Notes: a model not told the origin generated them from the sequence alone. DNA of 64,000 bases from Edaphochlamys debaryana (GCA_016858145.1 JAEHOE010000002.1:2294001-2358000), one strand, 5' to 3'. Shown: positions 35,601 to 46,151, counted from the first letter of the stretch. A program made the numbers and translations.

Positions 35601-37844
35601 ACTCAAGCGGTACCGTATTCTGCCTCTCTCCCTCCCTCCCGCGCAGGCCGGCAGCTGCTGGAGATGCCCGAGGATGGCTTCCAGCCCGCGCGCGTGGAGC
35701 TGTTCGGTCTGGCCGACCTGGCCGAGGTGGGGCCCATGCAGCAGCTGGAGCTGGTGCACGCGGGCTCCCAGCCCTGGGCCATCCGCTACGTCAAGGTCCA
35801 CAACGAGACCACCGGCGACAAGGCCATCTTCGTGCCGGACGGGTGAGCGCGAGCACGATGTCGGTGCCGGCACCGCGCGCTTAACTAGGTGACAAGCTCG
35901 CCGGTCCAAAATCGTGGTCCGGCCGAGTCGAATTGGTGCCAGGCTTACATCAACCGCCGCTCCCTTGCACGCGCTCCGTGCTGAGTGCTGACTGCCGCGT
36001 CCGCCTGTGGCCCCCGCCCTGTTCCCCGCCACGCAGGCTGCTGCACCCCGGCCTGCCCTCGCTGCTGCAGCTCTGGATCCCGGCGCCCTGCGACTACCGA
36101 GTGGAGGTGCAGACGGCCGACACGTTCGGCGCCGGCACCAATGCCAAGATTATGCTCAACATCTTCGGCGAGCTCGGCTCCACGGGTGAGGCTCGGGCAG
36201 TCGGGGCTCCGTGCGTGTATGTTGGCGCGTCGCTGGGGGGCCAAACCCGCATGTCTGGCTCAGGGCATGGAGAGTGTGCGCGAGAGGGCGGCTGTGTTGG
36301 GCGAGTCTTGGCGCAGGAATGAAGCTTGTCGGCCCTCCTCTATGTTTGGCGGTAGGGAAACAGTCCCGAAACGATGGTTCCGACCCGGTCCCGACTCGGC
36401 ACTCATGGGCTGCTAACCCGACCCTCCTCCCTGTGTGATTCGTGGGCGCAGGGTCGATTCATCTCACGTACGACGGCACGGAGGGGCGCGGCTTCTGCGG
36501 CGACCTGTGCTCCCCCGCGCCCTTCAAGCGGGGGGCGCTGGACCAGTTCCTGCTGCGGGGGCTGCAGGACACGGGCGACATCCGGCAGATCGAGATCGGG
36601 CACGACGACACGGGCGCCGGGTCGGGTGAGCACGCGGCCGTTGGGGTCAGGCTGCGGGGTCCACTGTGCGTGGTGCAGCGTGGTCTCTTCTGAGAGGGGT
36701 TCAAGCGGGTTTTAGAACCGGTATTAGTCTGATTGCTGGGGTTGCTATTAACGTCCGCCGGGGCCCTTGGTGTGGAGCCACTTGCCATGAAGTGCTGCTA
36801 ACTCGTGTTGTGCTGTGGTCTTTGCGTGTCGCAGCCTGGTTCCTGGCGTGGGTGCGCGTCACCAACCTCACCACCGGCGCCTCGGCCTTCTTCCTGTGCG
36901 ACTCCTGGCTAGCCAAGCACAAGGGCGACGGCTTCACCAAGCGCCTGCTCAACGCCATGGTAAGTGCCGTGCCGTACCACACAGCCTGCCGTACGGTACG
37001 CCTCCTTTGCCCTGTCCAACCCTCCACACCCCAATGTCGGCCGGCTATTCCCGCCGCCCGCATTCCAGTCCTTGCCCGTCCAACTCACACCCCTGACTCC
37101 TCTCCACCACCCAACCGCCCCAGGCCGCCACCGGAGCCATGCACGTGGGCATCCTCCCCGACGGCACCGCCACCGCGCACCTCTCCGTGGCGGACCCGGC
37201 CGAGCTGGCCGCGGGCGGCGCGCTGGCGCGCAAGCTGGCCGGCGGCGTGGGCGCGCCCGGCTACAAGGTCACGTTCCACACCTCCAACGTCTGCATGGCG
37301 GGCACGGGCGCGGGCGTGTTCTTCGAGCTCATCGGAGAGTACGGCAGCTCGGGTGAGCACGGCGCATGCACACGCGGCCTTGGTGATGCTTCCCTTTGCG
37401 TCACCCGCCCTGCGCCGCGCCGGTGCCCTGCACCTGACACACCGCCCACCTGCCCTCTCCCGTGCTCCAAATTCCGCCCTCCTCTGTCTTAGTCGGACCA
37501 TGTGGGCTGAGTAAGCGTTCACACCTGACAACCGCATCCTCCCACTTCCTCCCACTCTGCCCCCAGGCACGGTGGTCATCCAGGCGACGCCCGCTCAGTT
37601 CAGCCGCGGGGCCACGGACACCTTCATCTACCCGCGACTGCCGTACCTGGGCGAGCTGCTGCAGCTGCGCGTGGGGACCACGGGGCAAGGCGCCTTCGCC
37701 ACGTGGCACCTACGGCAGGCCGAGGTCGTACACCTGCAGTCCAACCACCGCATCAACTTCAACTGCCACAACTGGATCGACAAGAAGGTCAACTGGCAGC
37801 GAGTGCTGGTGGCTTCGGAACCGGTCATGGACGGAACGGGGTAG
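17671..37844 (+). CDS. PH domain plus 17 PLAT/LH2 domains, LOXHD1-like, about 2,679 aa, 56 exons
   Basis: Giant lipid- or membrane-binding scaffold. Exons: 17671-18044, 18298-18477, 18582-18740, 19326-19524, 21099-21271, 21513-21648, 21770-21859, 21960-22060, 22200-22296, 22482-22619, 22824-23045, 23233-23357, 23482-23536, 23680-23843, 23982-24052, 24173-24275, 24365-24439, 24680-24869, 25110-25324, 25575-25629, 25776-25910, 26225-26490, 26781-26871, 27023-27148, 27341-27488, 27601-27712, 27857-27965, 28154-28271, 28453-28559, 28746-28880, 29075-29206, 29402-29485, 29637-29751, 29913-30094, 30399-30512, 30701-30850, 30998-31168, 31356-31409, 31556-31631, 31790-31953, 32258-32403, 32585-32693, 32861-32998, 33292-33363, 33526-33680, 33865-34041, 34238-34341, 34476-34718, 35022-35101, 35287-35440, 35647-35842, 36037-36185, 36452-36625, 36835-36959, 37124-37352, 37567-37844 (8,040 nt, all phases consistent). 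The N-terminus is acidic then Gly/Ser/Pro-rich. The PH domain spans about residues 280-425 ([39 protein letters not shown]). PLAT domains begin near 22263, 23036, 23994, 24858, 25876, 26853, 27683, 28552, 29658, 30504, 31398, 32373, 33547, 34317, 35338, 36093 and 37258. Most show [12 protein letters not shown] and GHDNTGxGPxWHL motifs; domains 1, 6, 15 and 17 are divergent. Animal LOXHD1 has 15 PLAT repeats and sits at the stereociliary membrane; a ciliary or membrane role here is inference. Confidence 0.9.
19856..19860 (-). terminator. TGTAA poly(A) signal for the nested FeSOD gene
   Basis: TTACA on the plus strand, 249 nt beyond the FeSOD stop codon on the minus strand and still inside the host intron, so the whole FeSOD transcript could fit in the intron. 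Confidence 0.6.
20109..20810 (-). CDS. FSD1: Iron superoxide dismutase, chloroplast-type, 233 aa, intronless
   Basis: Converts superoxide to O2 and H2O2. One open exon. Residues 1 to about 31 ([18 protein letters not shown]..) are rich in Ala, Ser and Arg with no acid, a plausible chloroplast transit peptide. The mature enzyme carries the four metal ligands His58 (EFHWGKHH), His110 (QVWNHTFFW), Asp193 and His197 (DVWEHAYY). Gln106 in NNAAQVWNH is the second-sphere residue typical of Fe-type enzymes, while Mn-type enzymes use Gln/His from another position. Length is normal for the family. The protein closely resembles my memory of Chlamydomonas FSD1 but is not identical. The gene is antisense to, and wholly within, intron 19525-21098 of the PH-PLAT gene, the only intronless multi-domain gene here. 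Only 288 bp separate its ATG from the next host exon, so its promoter must lie in that space or overlap the exon. Confidence 0.96.
   Translation of the reverse strand: MALAMKAQASSLVAGQRRVRSTSGRRAVVTQAALELKAPPYKLDALEPHMSKQTLEFHWGKHHRTYVDNMNKQIAGTPLEGKSLEEIVVASWNNGTPSPVFNNAAQVWNHTFFWESMKPNGGGAPTGALADAIARDFGSFDKFKDEFKQAGLTQFGSGWAWLNADKAGKLSISKSPNAVNPVVEGKTPILTIDVWEHAYYIDVQNRRADFIQTFLDKLVSWDAVAARYAAATK
23046..23232 (+). other. GC-AG intron in the PH-PLAT gene
   Basis: The only in-frame join of TPYIQYK to [10 protein letters not shown] uses donor AAG|GCAGGT. A GT donor 4 nt downstream would break the frame. Confidence 0.75.
26048..26230. repeat. Imperfect tandem duplication of an intron 3' end including the first exon codons
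   Basis: Unit 1 (26048-26130) and unit 2 (26131-26230) both begin gcagcctgccac and end in ctccctaaacaccc, caacaccaccc, then gggcgcc. Unit 2 carries the used acceptor (ccccag|GGCGCC, exon from 26225). In unit 1 the matching dinucleotide is CG instead of AG, so that copy cannot splice. Confidence 0.75.
30089..30259. repeat. Degenerate copies of a 5' splice-site region inside its own intron
   Basis: The exon end and donor gggcatg|gtgagg at 30088-30100 recur as gggcatggtcagg (30131), gggcatggtgacagg (30173) and gggcatggggagg (30247). The last copy is preceded by tcgacgtcaacag, matching the exon sequence tcgacgtcaacac at 30076. The intron runs 30095-30398. Confidence 0.7.
32404..32584 (+). other. 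GC-AG intron in the PH-PLAT gene
   Basis: Donor CAG|GCAAGC and acceptor CACAG|C restore [14 protein letters not shown]; no GT donor preserves this frame. Confidence 0.8.
33122..33220. repeat. Imperfect 59-bp tandem duplication in an intron
   Basis: caaggtgctctgcgctgggg (33122-33141) recurs at 33181-33200 with one mismatch, and the following about 20 bp are also similar. It lies in intron 32999-33291 of the PH-PLAT gene. Confidence 0.7.
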
Positions 37845-38536
37845 GCGGGAGCGGTCGGGGGAGAGTGTGGTGCGGAGGGGGGAGGGATGGGCGAGGGAGA
37901 GGCTTGGGCACGGCGGGAGGCGGCATTGCGGGTGGGTGTTGGGGGGTGTACCAAGGGCGGATGGGTGGGTGGAAGGACCGCAGGCGCCGAAGGACGCATG
38001 CCCGAAAGACTGCCTGCTGGTCGTGAGGAAGAGGCGGACCGCTTGAGCTGCGCGGCGGTTGGCTTCTGGAGAGAATCTCTTTAGCTGTGAGGCGGGGGCT
38101 ACCGGAGCGGAGCATTTTAGTGCCAGCAGCAGGCAATGCGGGCGCGCGTACATAAGGGGCATGGTCCATAGCCCATGCGGAGGTGACTCCTGCCTCACTA
38201 GGCGCATCGACGGTGTGCATGCTGGGTCGAGGAGTGCGGGCACAAACAGAGCGCGGGGAAGCGGCGTGGAGGACGGGGGGGAGGCTGCGCGCGGCACGCG
38301 GATCGAAGGTTCCATGCTCGTCCCCCCGCGGCGGTGAGCAAGCGCGGGGCTTGCCGGGCTCTCTCAAAGCACTGTAAGGCGCGCTTCTCTTTACCACTAC
38401 TCAAGCAACACCTGCTCGCCTAGCTCGCTCATACCGCTCCCATACCGCAAGCGCGCCTGTGAGCTTGCCTTGCCGCGCTGCCTCGACTCTCGAACTTGAA
38501 GTCTGACTCTACACCGCTAGCCCCGCGCTCCGGCAC
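37845..38536 (+). other. 3' UTR of the PH-PLAT gene and short intergenic gap
   Basis: No coding exon. 37845 to about 38377 is the probable 3' UTR. Only about 160 bp then separate the poly(A) signal from the next start codon at 38537, so the next gene has a very short promoter or uses this UTR. Confidence 0.6.
38373..38377 (+). terminator. TGTAA poly(A) signal of the PH-PLAT gene
   Basis: First TGTAA after the stop at 37842-37844, giving a 3' UTR of about 530 nt, normal for this group. Confidence 0.65.
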
Positions 38537-41496
38537 ATGCCACCCTGTGCGACCACGGCTGCGGCCGCCCCGCTGCTGCTGCGAGCGGCGGGCCGGCGCG
38601 GCCCCAGTGTCTTCGCCGCTGCGTCTGCCTCCGCCGCTTGCGCCGGCCCGGGGCCCAGCCCCGAGCTTCAGCAACGCAGCCAATCGACCACTTCACGGCA
38701 GGCGCAGGCGCAGCGGCCACGCGCACGCGCCTCGCAGGGCCACCTCAGCGCGGAAGCCCTAGCGACCCACCGGGCGCCGGCGGGGCCACTCATCGCCGCG
38801 CCCGGCGCGCTCCGCCCGTTCCGGGCCGCGGCGCACCCTCTCTTCTGTCGCTGCGGCCGCTGCAGCGCCGCCGCTGCCGCAATTTTCCCTGCGGCGCACG
38901 CTCGGCGCGCGCTGACCATCCGCGTCGCAGCGCCCTGCAGCCCCGCCTCCGGCCCCACGCCGCCGCCGATCGGCGTGCTGGGCGCAGCGGGGGCGGCTGC
39001 GAGGGCGGCGGGAACCTACGCTCCCCTGCCGGGCGGGCAGGGCCCCGGCCCGGGTCTGCGGGCGGAGCCGTGCCGTGCCTTCGGGCCGCCGCTGCAGCGG
39101 CCAGACCGCCTGGCCCCGGGGCCACTGGGCGGAGGCCCCACCAGCGTGAGGGACGAGGTGCAGGTGCGGAGGGAGGGGTGAGGCGAGGATCGGGAGCAGG
39201 CAGAGGGGTTGAGGTCAGGGTGGGTGCTGGCAAGGGCGAGCGATGTGGGTCGGGGGATGTGGGTCAGGCCGGGGCTAGGGGCTGCTTGCTCGCTCGGTTC
39301 CCTGCCGCCCATGTTCAAGGCGCGCCCCGCCCCGCACCCACCCCAGGCCGACCCACGTGACACCATGGTCCGCCTGGTCCTACGCTCGGCCGCCGCCACC
39401 GCCGACCCCGCCGCCGCTCCCGCCGGGCCGCTGGCCCGGCCGCCGCCACGCGCGCCGCCACGGCCGCCACCCTGGTCATGGTTTTGTTCCGCCACTGATT
39501 CTGACTCATGCGACGTTTCGGAGGCAGAGGCGTCTGCCGCCGCCGCTGCAGCGTCGACGGAGCGCTCCTCGCGGCTGCGGGGAATGCCGGCGCCGCAGCT
39601 GGCGGCGGCGGCGGCGGCGGCCCTGCCGGCGCTGCCGCCGGCCAGGGTGGCGGAGCTGGCGGCGGCGGCGGCGGCGCTGGAGGGGGGCTTCAGTGTGGCG
39701 TTCGGGGAGGCGCTCGTGGAGGTGGTGGTGGGCAGGATGTACCAGGTGAGCTGGCGATGCACACACCCCAGGTGCCAGGGCGCGGCCGGGGTCCGCAAGG
39801 ATGCCATGTCTACAGCTTGGGGCGGCCCCCGGGATGGAGCGCGTTTCTGCGGTGGTGGGCGGCGAGGCGCTGTCCTAAAGGAAGCTGCCCAGTCTTGTTG
39901 CATCCACAAGGACTCGTTGTCTCTCTTCTCTCAACCTTGGCCCCACGCCTGTGCCCGCGCAGTTCAGCCCCCAGCAGCTGTCTGACGTGGCGGCGGCGCT
40001 GGCGGCGGCGGGCTTCCACGACCTGCCCTTCCTGGAGGCCCTGGCAGGTGGGAACCGCTGCCGCATTTACCTGCAAGGCTGCAACGCGCTTAGATAGACC
40101 TAGGTCTGGAGTCCAAAAACCACAGACTAGACTCCCTGCAAAGGCTCCACCCGATCCTGCACGCGGACTGGAACAACACCGCCTCCTGCCCCCCAACCTA
40201 CCCCGCAGGCCGCCTCCGCGAGACGCCCTCCCAGTGGGACGCCCCCACCCTGGCTGGCGTTATGGCGGCGTTTGCGCGGTTCGACTTCGTGGGGGCACGG
40301 CCGGGCGGGGGCGGCGGCGGAGAAGCGGTTGAGGCGATGATCGAAGCTCTGCTGGTGGGTGTTGGGTGCTTGGGCACGGTTCATGGGGCATCGGGACATA
40401 CCGGTACCCGGACAGGGTGCACTCGTGCACGCTAGGTCACTGGCGCTGGCTAGCAGGACCTGGGATTCTGAAAGCAAAGCTGCCCCTTCATGTCTGATCT
40501 CCACGCCGCCGCAGTCCCGGATGGACTGCCCAGGCGCAGCGGAGATCGTGTTTGCGGCCGGGGAGGGCCTGGGGGGCAGCCACTCCTCAGCCCTGGGCGC
40601 GGCCTCGGGCACCCAGCCCGTCGCCGCCGCCACCGCCGCCGCCGCCTGGCGCGGCGGCCGGCTGTGCGAGGTGCTGGCGGCCTTTGCGAAGGAGCCGAGG
40701 CACATGCGGGTGAGCCGGTGACTTGCAGGGCCGCACGGCCGCTACCGATGGTGTGCGAACTCTACCGGCAGAACGCGCGGCAACACCTCGACCGCAACGG
40801 TATCCCCTTAAACGTCTGAACCCTTATCTGAACCCTGGGCATGGACCTTGACTTGACTTTGGCATCGACATAACCCGCCTGTCCCTGCCCTCCAGGTGTT
40901 TGGCCCCGAGCCCCTGGGCAAGCTGGCGGGGGGCCTGGCCGGTCTCGACCCCCCGCCCGGGCCCCACACGGACGCGGCGGCGGCGGCGGTGGCCCGACGC
41001 GCAGCCGAGATGGCCACCATTCTGGGACCCGATGACCTCTGCCAGTGAGCGAGCCGGGCTAGCAGCGTCTATCTCTGTCTTAATACCTCGAGCCTAGCGG
41101 GTTATGGGATATCCGTTCGCAACCGTGTTGGCCCTCACCACGAACCCCTTGCCTGCCCCGCATCCATACATCAAACCTGCCCCCCGTCCCCGTCCCGTTC
41201 CCAGCATTGCCCGCTTCCTGGGCGTCTGCGGGCGCCGCGGCACCCCCCTGGACGCCCTCCACCTCGAGGCCCTCGCGGGCCGGGCCGCCGACCTGGCGGC
41301 GCCGCCCACGCCCCGCCTGGGCCCCGAGCGGGCCGCGGCCGTGGCGGCTGAGCTGGGTCCGCTGCTGGTGGGTGCCGGCAGCGTGTGCGGACTGGCGGGG
41401 TGCGGCCGGGCCAACAACCGGGGCCTGGGCATTGCGGCGGCGCATGCCGCGGCGTCGTGTGGCGCGGTGGGCTACGCGCCGGGACCTGAGTGGTGA
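38537..41496 (+). CDS. Putative organelle-targeted helical-repeat (OPR/FASTK-like) protein, 630 aa, 7 exons
   Basis: Exons: 38537-39163, 39347-39745, 39963-40047, 40209-40354, 40515-40709, 40896-41044, 41205-41496; 631 codons, phases consistent. The N-terminus MPPCATTAAAAPLLLRAAGR and the following 100 residues are rich in Ala and Arg with almost no acid, like an algal mitochondrial or chloroplast presequence. After a long Ala/Pro linker come amphipathic helical units such as FSPQQLSDVAAALAAAGF and WDAPTLAGVMAAFARFDFV, which fit the loose pattern of organelle RNA-binding helical-repeat proteins (OPR, FASTK-type). No RAP domain is visible, so the RNA-related role is inference. The stop codon TGA (41494-41496) overlaps a good donor (gtg|gtgagc type), so a further 3' exon cannot be excluded. 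Confidence 0.6.
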
Positions 41497-43398
41497 GCGG
41501 GCGCGGGAGAGGGAGCGGAATGGAGGGCACGGGGAGGTCCTGGCGATACAAAGGTGGGGGGTTGCAGTGTTGGTGTTGGGGAGGTTGCAGTGGCGGCAGA
41601 AGCGGGCGGCAGAGGCGGGCTAGAGGGCTGGATGGGCGCGAGGGACGGATTGATGGGCAGCAGGGGGAGAAGGAAGGGCAGCGTTCGGTTGACGATTAGG
41701 TGCGGTATTAGCAGGAGCCGCTGAGGTCGTTGGCGGCCGCGAGCGGCACACAAATCTGCTGAGACGGGTCGCAAGGCACTGCAGACTGAGCAGGGGAAAC
41801 GCAAATCAGTGGGATGGAGCGGGCGGAGGAGAGCACAACCTACCGACCGGGCCATATGGAGGCTCAGGAACAAAGCAGAATCAGGCGATGGCAGGGTGAA
41901 GGGGCAAGCCCCATGGCGGGGTCATTGGGACTACTGCCCATGGCCAGGATACTGATTATCAGGCCGTGCGTTTTCACAAATGGGTGTCGGCATTGACGTA
42001 CGGCCGTGCCTAAAGCAAGTGGTGGGGTGTGCCGTGGCCTATGCCACGCGTTCCGCGCTGCCAAGCTTGTAGCGCATAGTGAAGAGAGGCGAGGCTAACG
42101 TAGGGCAGCCTGCGCTCAGCACCAGCTGTGCGAGCGGTGGTTGCGGCGAGCAGCGGTTGGTCAGGGGCGGTGACCCCTGTTGTGATTGGCGCTGCGGGCG
42201 CTTGGGCGGGCGAGGCAAATTTGAGGAGACACAGGGAAATCATGCTTGGAGAGAAGACGATTTCTAAGCTTTGGTGCATGAGCATCGTTGGAGGGATACC
42301 GAGATGCTGTACATTAATCCTTTCTTGCTTCAGTTCCTCTGCGCTCCTTGTTGTGGTTAACAGGCCTGATCCTCTCTCTCTCTCTCCTGATCCTTAGCAG
42401 GCAGGAGGGCGGAGCTTGCCTTGTTGTTTGAATGTTTCACCTCTTGGGGGAGTTGATGGAGCTAGATGGGTGGCTGCCCCGTTGAGAAGGGCCGGCCCCT
42501 CCTGCGGCCCCTGGCCGTCTCTTGTCATTGTAACGCACGCAGTTGCCTTTCGTCTTTCGTCCCGGTAGTAGCTACAGGACGTACAGGTGCAAGCTCTTGC
42601 ATGCATTCTGGGAGTGTATGCGGTGCGCCAAGCCGGCCTGGAGCGACGCCTGTGGGAGAGCGGGAAGGTGGCGGACAGAGGCACGCGACTGCTGCACCCT
42701 AGGCCCCTGATGCCGCCTGTCGGCATCTGCTTCAAGCACGTCGGGCACGTTCATGCCGACTCCTTTTCCCGCGACGCCTGGACGTGCTGGGCGTGTGCGC
42801 AGTTGGGCATGCTCGCACCTTGAGTCCAGTCTGCTCAGAGCTGAGCTGGTTGGGTTGCCCTCTTCAAATGCACATGTCACCGACCAACCGACCTCGGCCA
42901 CTTGTGAAGATTCGGTCCAGTTGCCAGCCACTAGCCGTAGAGCGTCCGATAACGTATGTGCTATCGTCAAGGAAAAGGTCGCGGCCTCGCGGAAGGTTGT
43001 CGCCAACTGCTGTCGCACCGACGTTCCGTAGAGGCCTCGAGTTGAGCGCGCTGGCTCGAAAGGCGTTGACAAGGCCCTCAATAAAGACGTTTAGCATGCA
43101 TGTGCAATGTAGCACATATCTCGAGGTGCCCTCCAGGTGGCGGCCCGACTGATGCGGCAGAATTGTCGCAACCGCAGTAGAGTACTAGCCCGCGCCCACC
43201 GTACACCATGCGCTGTCATAGAAACCTCACACGTTCTGCATTTCCACACAGACTTGCCTCATCCGAGCTGCCAGAAAGCTGCCCCCTCGCTGCCAATCGG
43301 CACGAACCCGACATCGCACCGACCTTTCGGTGTCTGAGGTCCCTTCCGGGTAGCAGCACCGCGTCTCTTGCGAGGACTGCCTAGCAGCTCTGAGCACC
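41497..43398. other. Non-coding stretch: 3' UTR, then upstream region of the YHYH gene
   Basis: About 1.9 kb of lower GC with no convincing exon on either strand. Up to 42533 it is the probable 3' UTR of the helical-repeat gene. It contains a (CT)7 microsatellite at 42372-42385 flanked by direct copies of cctgatcc. The rest should hold the promoter and 5' UTR of the YHYH gene. Confidence 0.5.
42529..42533 (+). terminator. TGTAA poly(A) signal of the helical-repeat gene
   Basis: First TGTAA found after the stop at 41496; implies a 3' UTR of about 1.0 kb. Confidence 0.5.
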
Positions 43399-45790
43399 AT
43401 GCGTCCCCTGGTCCTCCTAGTCTCCACCCTCGCCTGTCTGAGCATAGCCACGGCCCAGCCGGGCGGGGAAGGCCCTGGCGATAGTCAGGGAGGACCCGGC
43501 GGCATGATGCCGGGCGGACAGCAGGGCCCCGACCTCGGCCTGCCCCACCAAGAGGACCCTGGCTTTGACGGGCCTCAGCCAGCCCCCTGCTATGGCAGGC
43601 CCCATCAGCAGGGCCCCGGACTTGGTATGCCTAAGCCGGGACCATGCTATGGCGGGCCTCAGAAGGGCCCCGACTTTGATGGGCCCCAGCCGGGTCCCTG
43701 CTACGGTGGGCCTCAGCACCGGGGCCCCGACTTTGATGGGCCTCAGCAGGGTCGGGGCCCCCATGGGCCTCAGCATGGCCCCGGCTATGGTGGACCCGAA
43801 CAGAGCCCCTGCTATGGTGGGCCTAAACGGGGCCCCGGCGCCGATATGCCTCAGCAGGGTCCCGGCTCCGGTATGCCTCAGCAGGGCCCCACCCAGACCG
43901 GTGGTGCCGCCTGCCCCGACGGCCCGGGTGTTGACACGGTGGAGGTCTCCCGCAGCGCCACACACTACACCATGGTGAGGCCAGCTGGGGGCAAGAAAAG
44001 CTGCGTGCAATCTAGGTAACCCTTTCCTGTGATCTGACCCCCCAACAGCCCTAAACTGTGCCCCGCTTTCCCTCCCCCTTCCCCCCGCCAGTTCTTCACC
44101 GGCTGCCCCCAGTACTCTCCCAACGGACAGAAGACCCCCAACACGCCCACCTTCCAGAACCGCACCGTCACCTTCCGTATCAGCCCCATCCTCTCCTCCA
44201 GCCCCATCTACGTGGGACGCCTGGGCGCGGGTGGCGCCTCCAACCCCACCCTGGTCATGGGGGCCATCGGTTACGCAATCAACGGGTGAGCGGGGCGAGG
44301 GGCATTAGGCCGAGCCAGGTATGCCCCTTGCGGTATCACCCTCGACCCTTCCCCCGCCGCCACGCCGTTTGCTGACTACCAGCCGCCCCTGCCGCCCCGC
44401 CGCCCCGCCGCCCTGCAGTGTGGCGATCTACAATGACGCAAACGGCGGCGGCGAGGATGCGGTGGTAAACGAGGGCCCCACGCTCGACTCCTGCCGCGCA
44501 CACGCCTGTAAGCTTTGCCTGAACCACGAGGCCGATTGAAACCGGAGGGGCCCCTGCATAACCTGGACCGTCACGTGCCTTGAAACTGCCTCCGCGCCCT
44601 CGCTGGTCGTCCTTGCGTCGTCCTCTTTACCTCATCCCCTTCTTTGCCCCGCCCGTCCCGTCCCCGCAGCCCCCGACGGTGCGTACCACTACCACAGCGA
44701 GCCCGCCGCCGGCTGCGTCTACACAGACACACCCGGCGCCCATTCGCCCCTGTACGGCATCATGGTAGACTCCGTGCCGCTGTACGGCGCCCTGGGCGAC
44801 GGCGGCCGCCCGCCTGCTGATCTGGACGAGTGCGGCGGCCACGTGGACGCGAGTGTGCCGTACTACCACTACCACACAACGTACAACATGACCGCGCCGT
44901 GAGACTGAGGGGCGTTGCGACCAGGCCAGTAAGGTCGAGCTCTGAGCCTCCGTGCGTGCCCTTACCTCACCCTCCCTCCACCTTCCACCCCCAGGTACAC
45001 GATCACGTGCCTCAAGGGCTGCGTGGAGGGCCGACTGGGCATGGTGAGGAGGGCGGGGCTGAAGGGAGGGAGGGCTTTGGTACCGGTGTTCAGCGGCTAG
45101 GCTCGTAAACCACCTTCCCGCACGGATAGGGGCAGCCTGATGCACCCACTGCCGCCTAGGGAAGGCACTATGGAATGCCTCTTACCCTTTATCTGGCCTG
45201 CACCCCATGCACAATGCATAACCTTGTACCTCTCACCCCTCACTCCGCCCCCTTGCCCCACCCACGTTTGTCACCTGCCGCCCGCAGACGGACTACAGCG
45301 CTGCGGACTGCTCCCCCGCCGCCCAGCAGTACTCGTATGCCTCCCTCTCCGTCCCATGGACCACGCCCTTCCGCGTGGCTCAGCCGGGCGAGCAGCTGCC
45401 CACAGGTGAGAGGCCTTCCATTCTACTTTTGAAAGACGCCGTTACTAGGTCTGAGCGTATTACTCGAGCCGATGTGTGACAGGCCAGATGTTGAAGCCCT
45501 CTTCGCCTGACACTACTCCTGTCGGTGCACGGTCGGCTCCGAGCCCCATGGGGTCTAAACCCTCTGCTGCTCCCAAGCCCGCATCTGCGCCCAAGCGCGC
45601 CCCTAATCCTAAGGACCCTTTGGGCGCCACAACCCCTATGGGCGCCAAGCCCCCCATGGGCGCCCACCCAACGATGGGCGCCAAACCGCCTGTCAACGCC
45701 AAGCCCCCTGCCTCTGCGAAACCCCCGTTTGATCCCAAGCCCGCCGCCGGCCCTAAGCCCAACAACCCACGTCGCACGGGCCGCGTCTGA
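43399..45790 (+). CDS. Secreted YHYH-domain protein with Pro/Gly/Gln repeats, 520 aa, 7 exons
   Basis: Exons: 43399-43974, 44092-44285, 44419-44507, 44670-44898, 44995-45043, 45288-45405, 45483-45790; 521 codons, phases consistent. Signal peptide MRPLVLLVSTLACLSIATA, likely cut near residue 19-20. Residues about 25-175 are a Gly/Pro/Gln-rich repeat with recurring CYGGPQ and FDGPQ. Then a YHYH-type domain: GYAINGVAIYND, SPDGAYHYHSEP, LYGIMVDSVPLYG, LDECGGH, PYYHYHTTYNMT, ending in TITCLKGCVEG. The C-terminal exon encodes a Pro/Lys/Ala segment with repeated MGAKPP and KPP units. The domain's biochemical role is not established. Location is extracellular, probably cell wall or matrix, inferred from the signal peptide and the hydroxyproline-rich style. 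There are no hydrophobic segments after the signal peptide. Confidence 0.88.
43555..43893 (+). repeat. Coding tandem repeat, Gly/Pro/Gln-rich
   Basis: Degenerate 45-60-nt units built on ggcctcagcagggccc, ccctgctatggtgggcc and gactttgatgggcc. They encode CYGGP, FDGPQ and related blocks in the YHYH protein. Unit number may vary between strains. Confidence 0.75.
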
Positions 45791-46146
45791 GCGCCCCTGC
45801 CGTGGCAGCGTCCATTCCAGGTGTCATCCTTGGTCCTGCCTGTTTGGGGACTACATAGCTGAAGCTTGCGCTGCCTCTTCAGGCATCATGGTATCGAAGA
45901 GCATTGGATGATTGAACGCATTCGTAATACCTAACTAGTTAATACTCTTCTTGGCAAGCCTGAGGTGCTCTCATAGCGCATGTGCACGCTGAGGGATGTC
46001 CTCTTTCTAGGACCTGGAAAGTTGTGACTTGAGTGACGAATTCCGAACCTTTGGGAGGACAAGCAAGGCCAACGGACGCATTGCGGCAAGATGTTGACAC
46101 CGGCGGAGCCGGTGGGACCCATGGCGCCTCAGGGGACCACACCACT

Positions 46147-46151
46147 TGTAA
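46147..46151 (+). terminator. TGTAA poly(A) signal of the YHYH gene
   Basis: First TGTAA after the stop at 45788-45790, a 3' UTR of about 360 nt. Confidence 0.65.

Noticed and set aside
40096..40133. Palindrome agacctaggtct and nearby ggagtc/gactcc stem
   Set aside because: Short inverted repeats within an intron; no target duplication or element ends.
41485..41500. Further 3' exon of the helical-repeat gene via a donor overlapping its stop
   Set aside because: No coding-like exon follows within 1 kb, so the TGA at 41494 is kept as the end, with the caveat noted.
42572..43081. Minus-strand ORF of 169 codons
   Set aside because: Lower GC, no recognisable motif, upstream of the YHYH gene; treated as non-coding.
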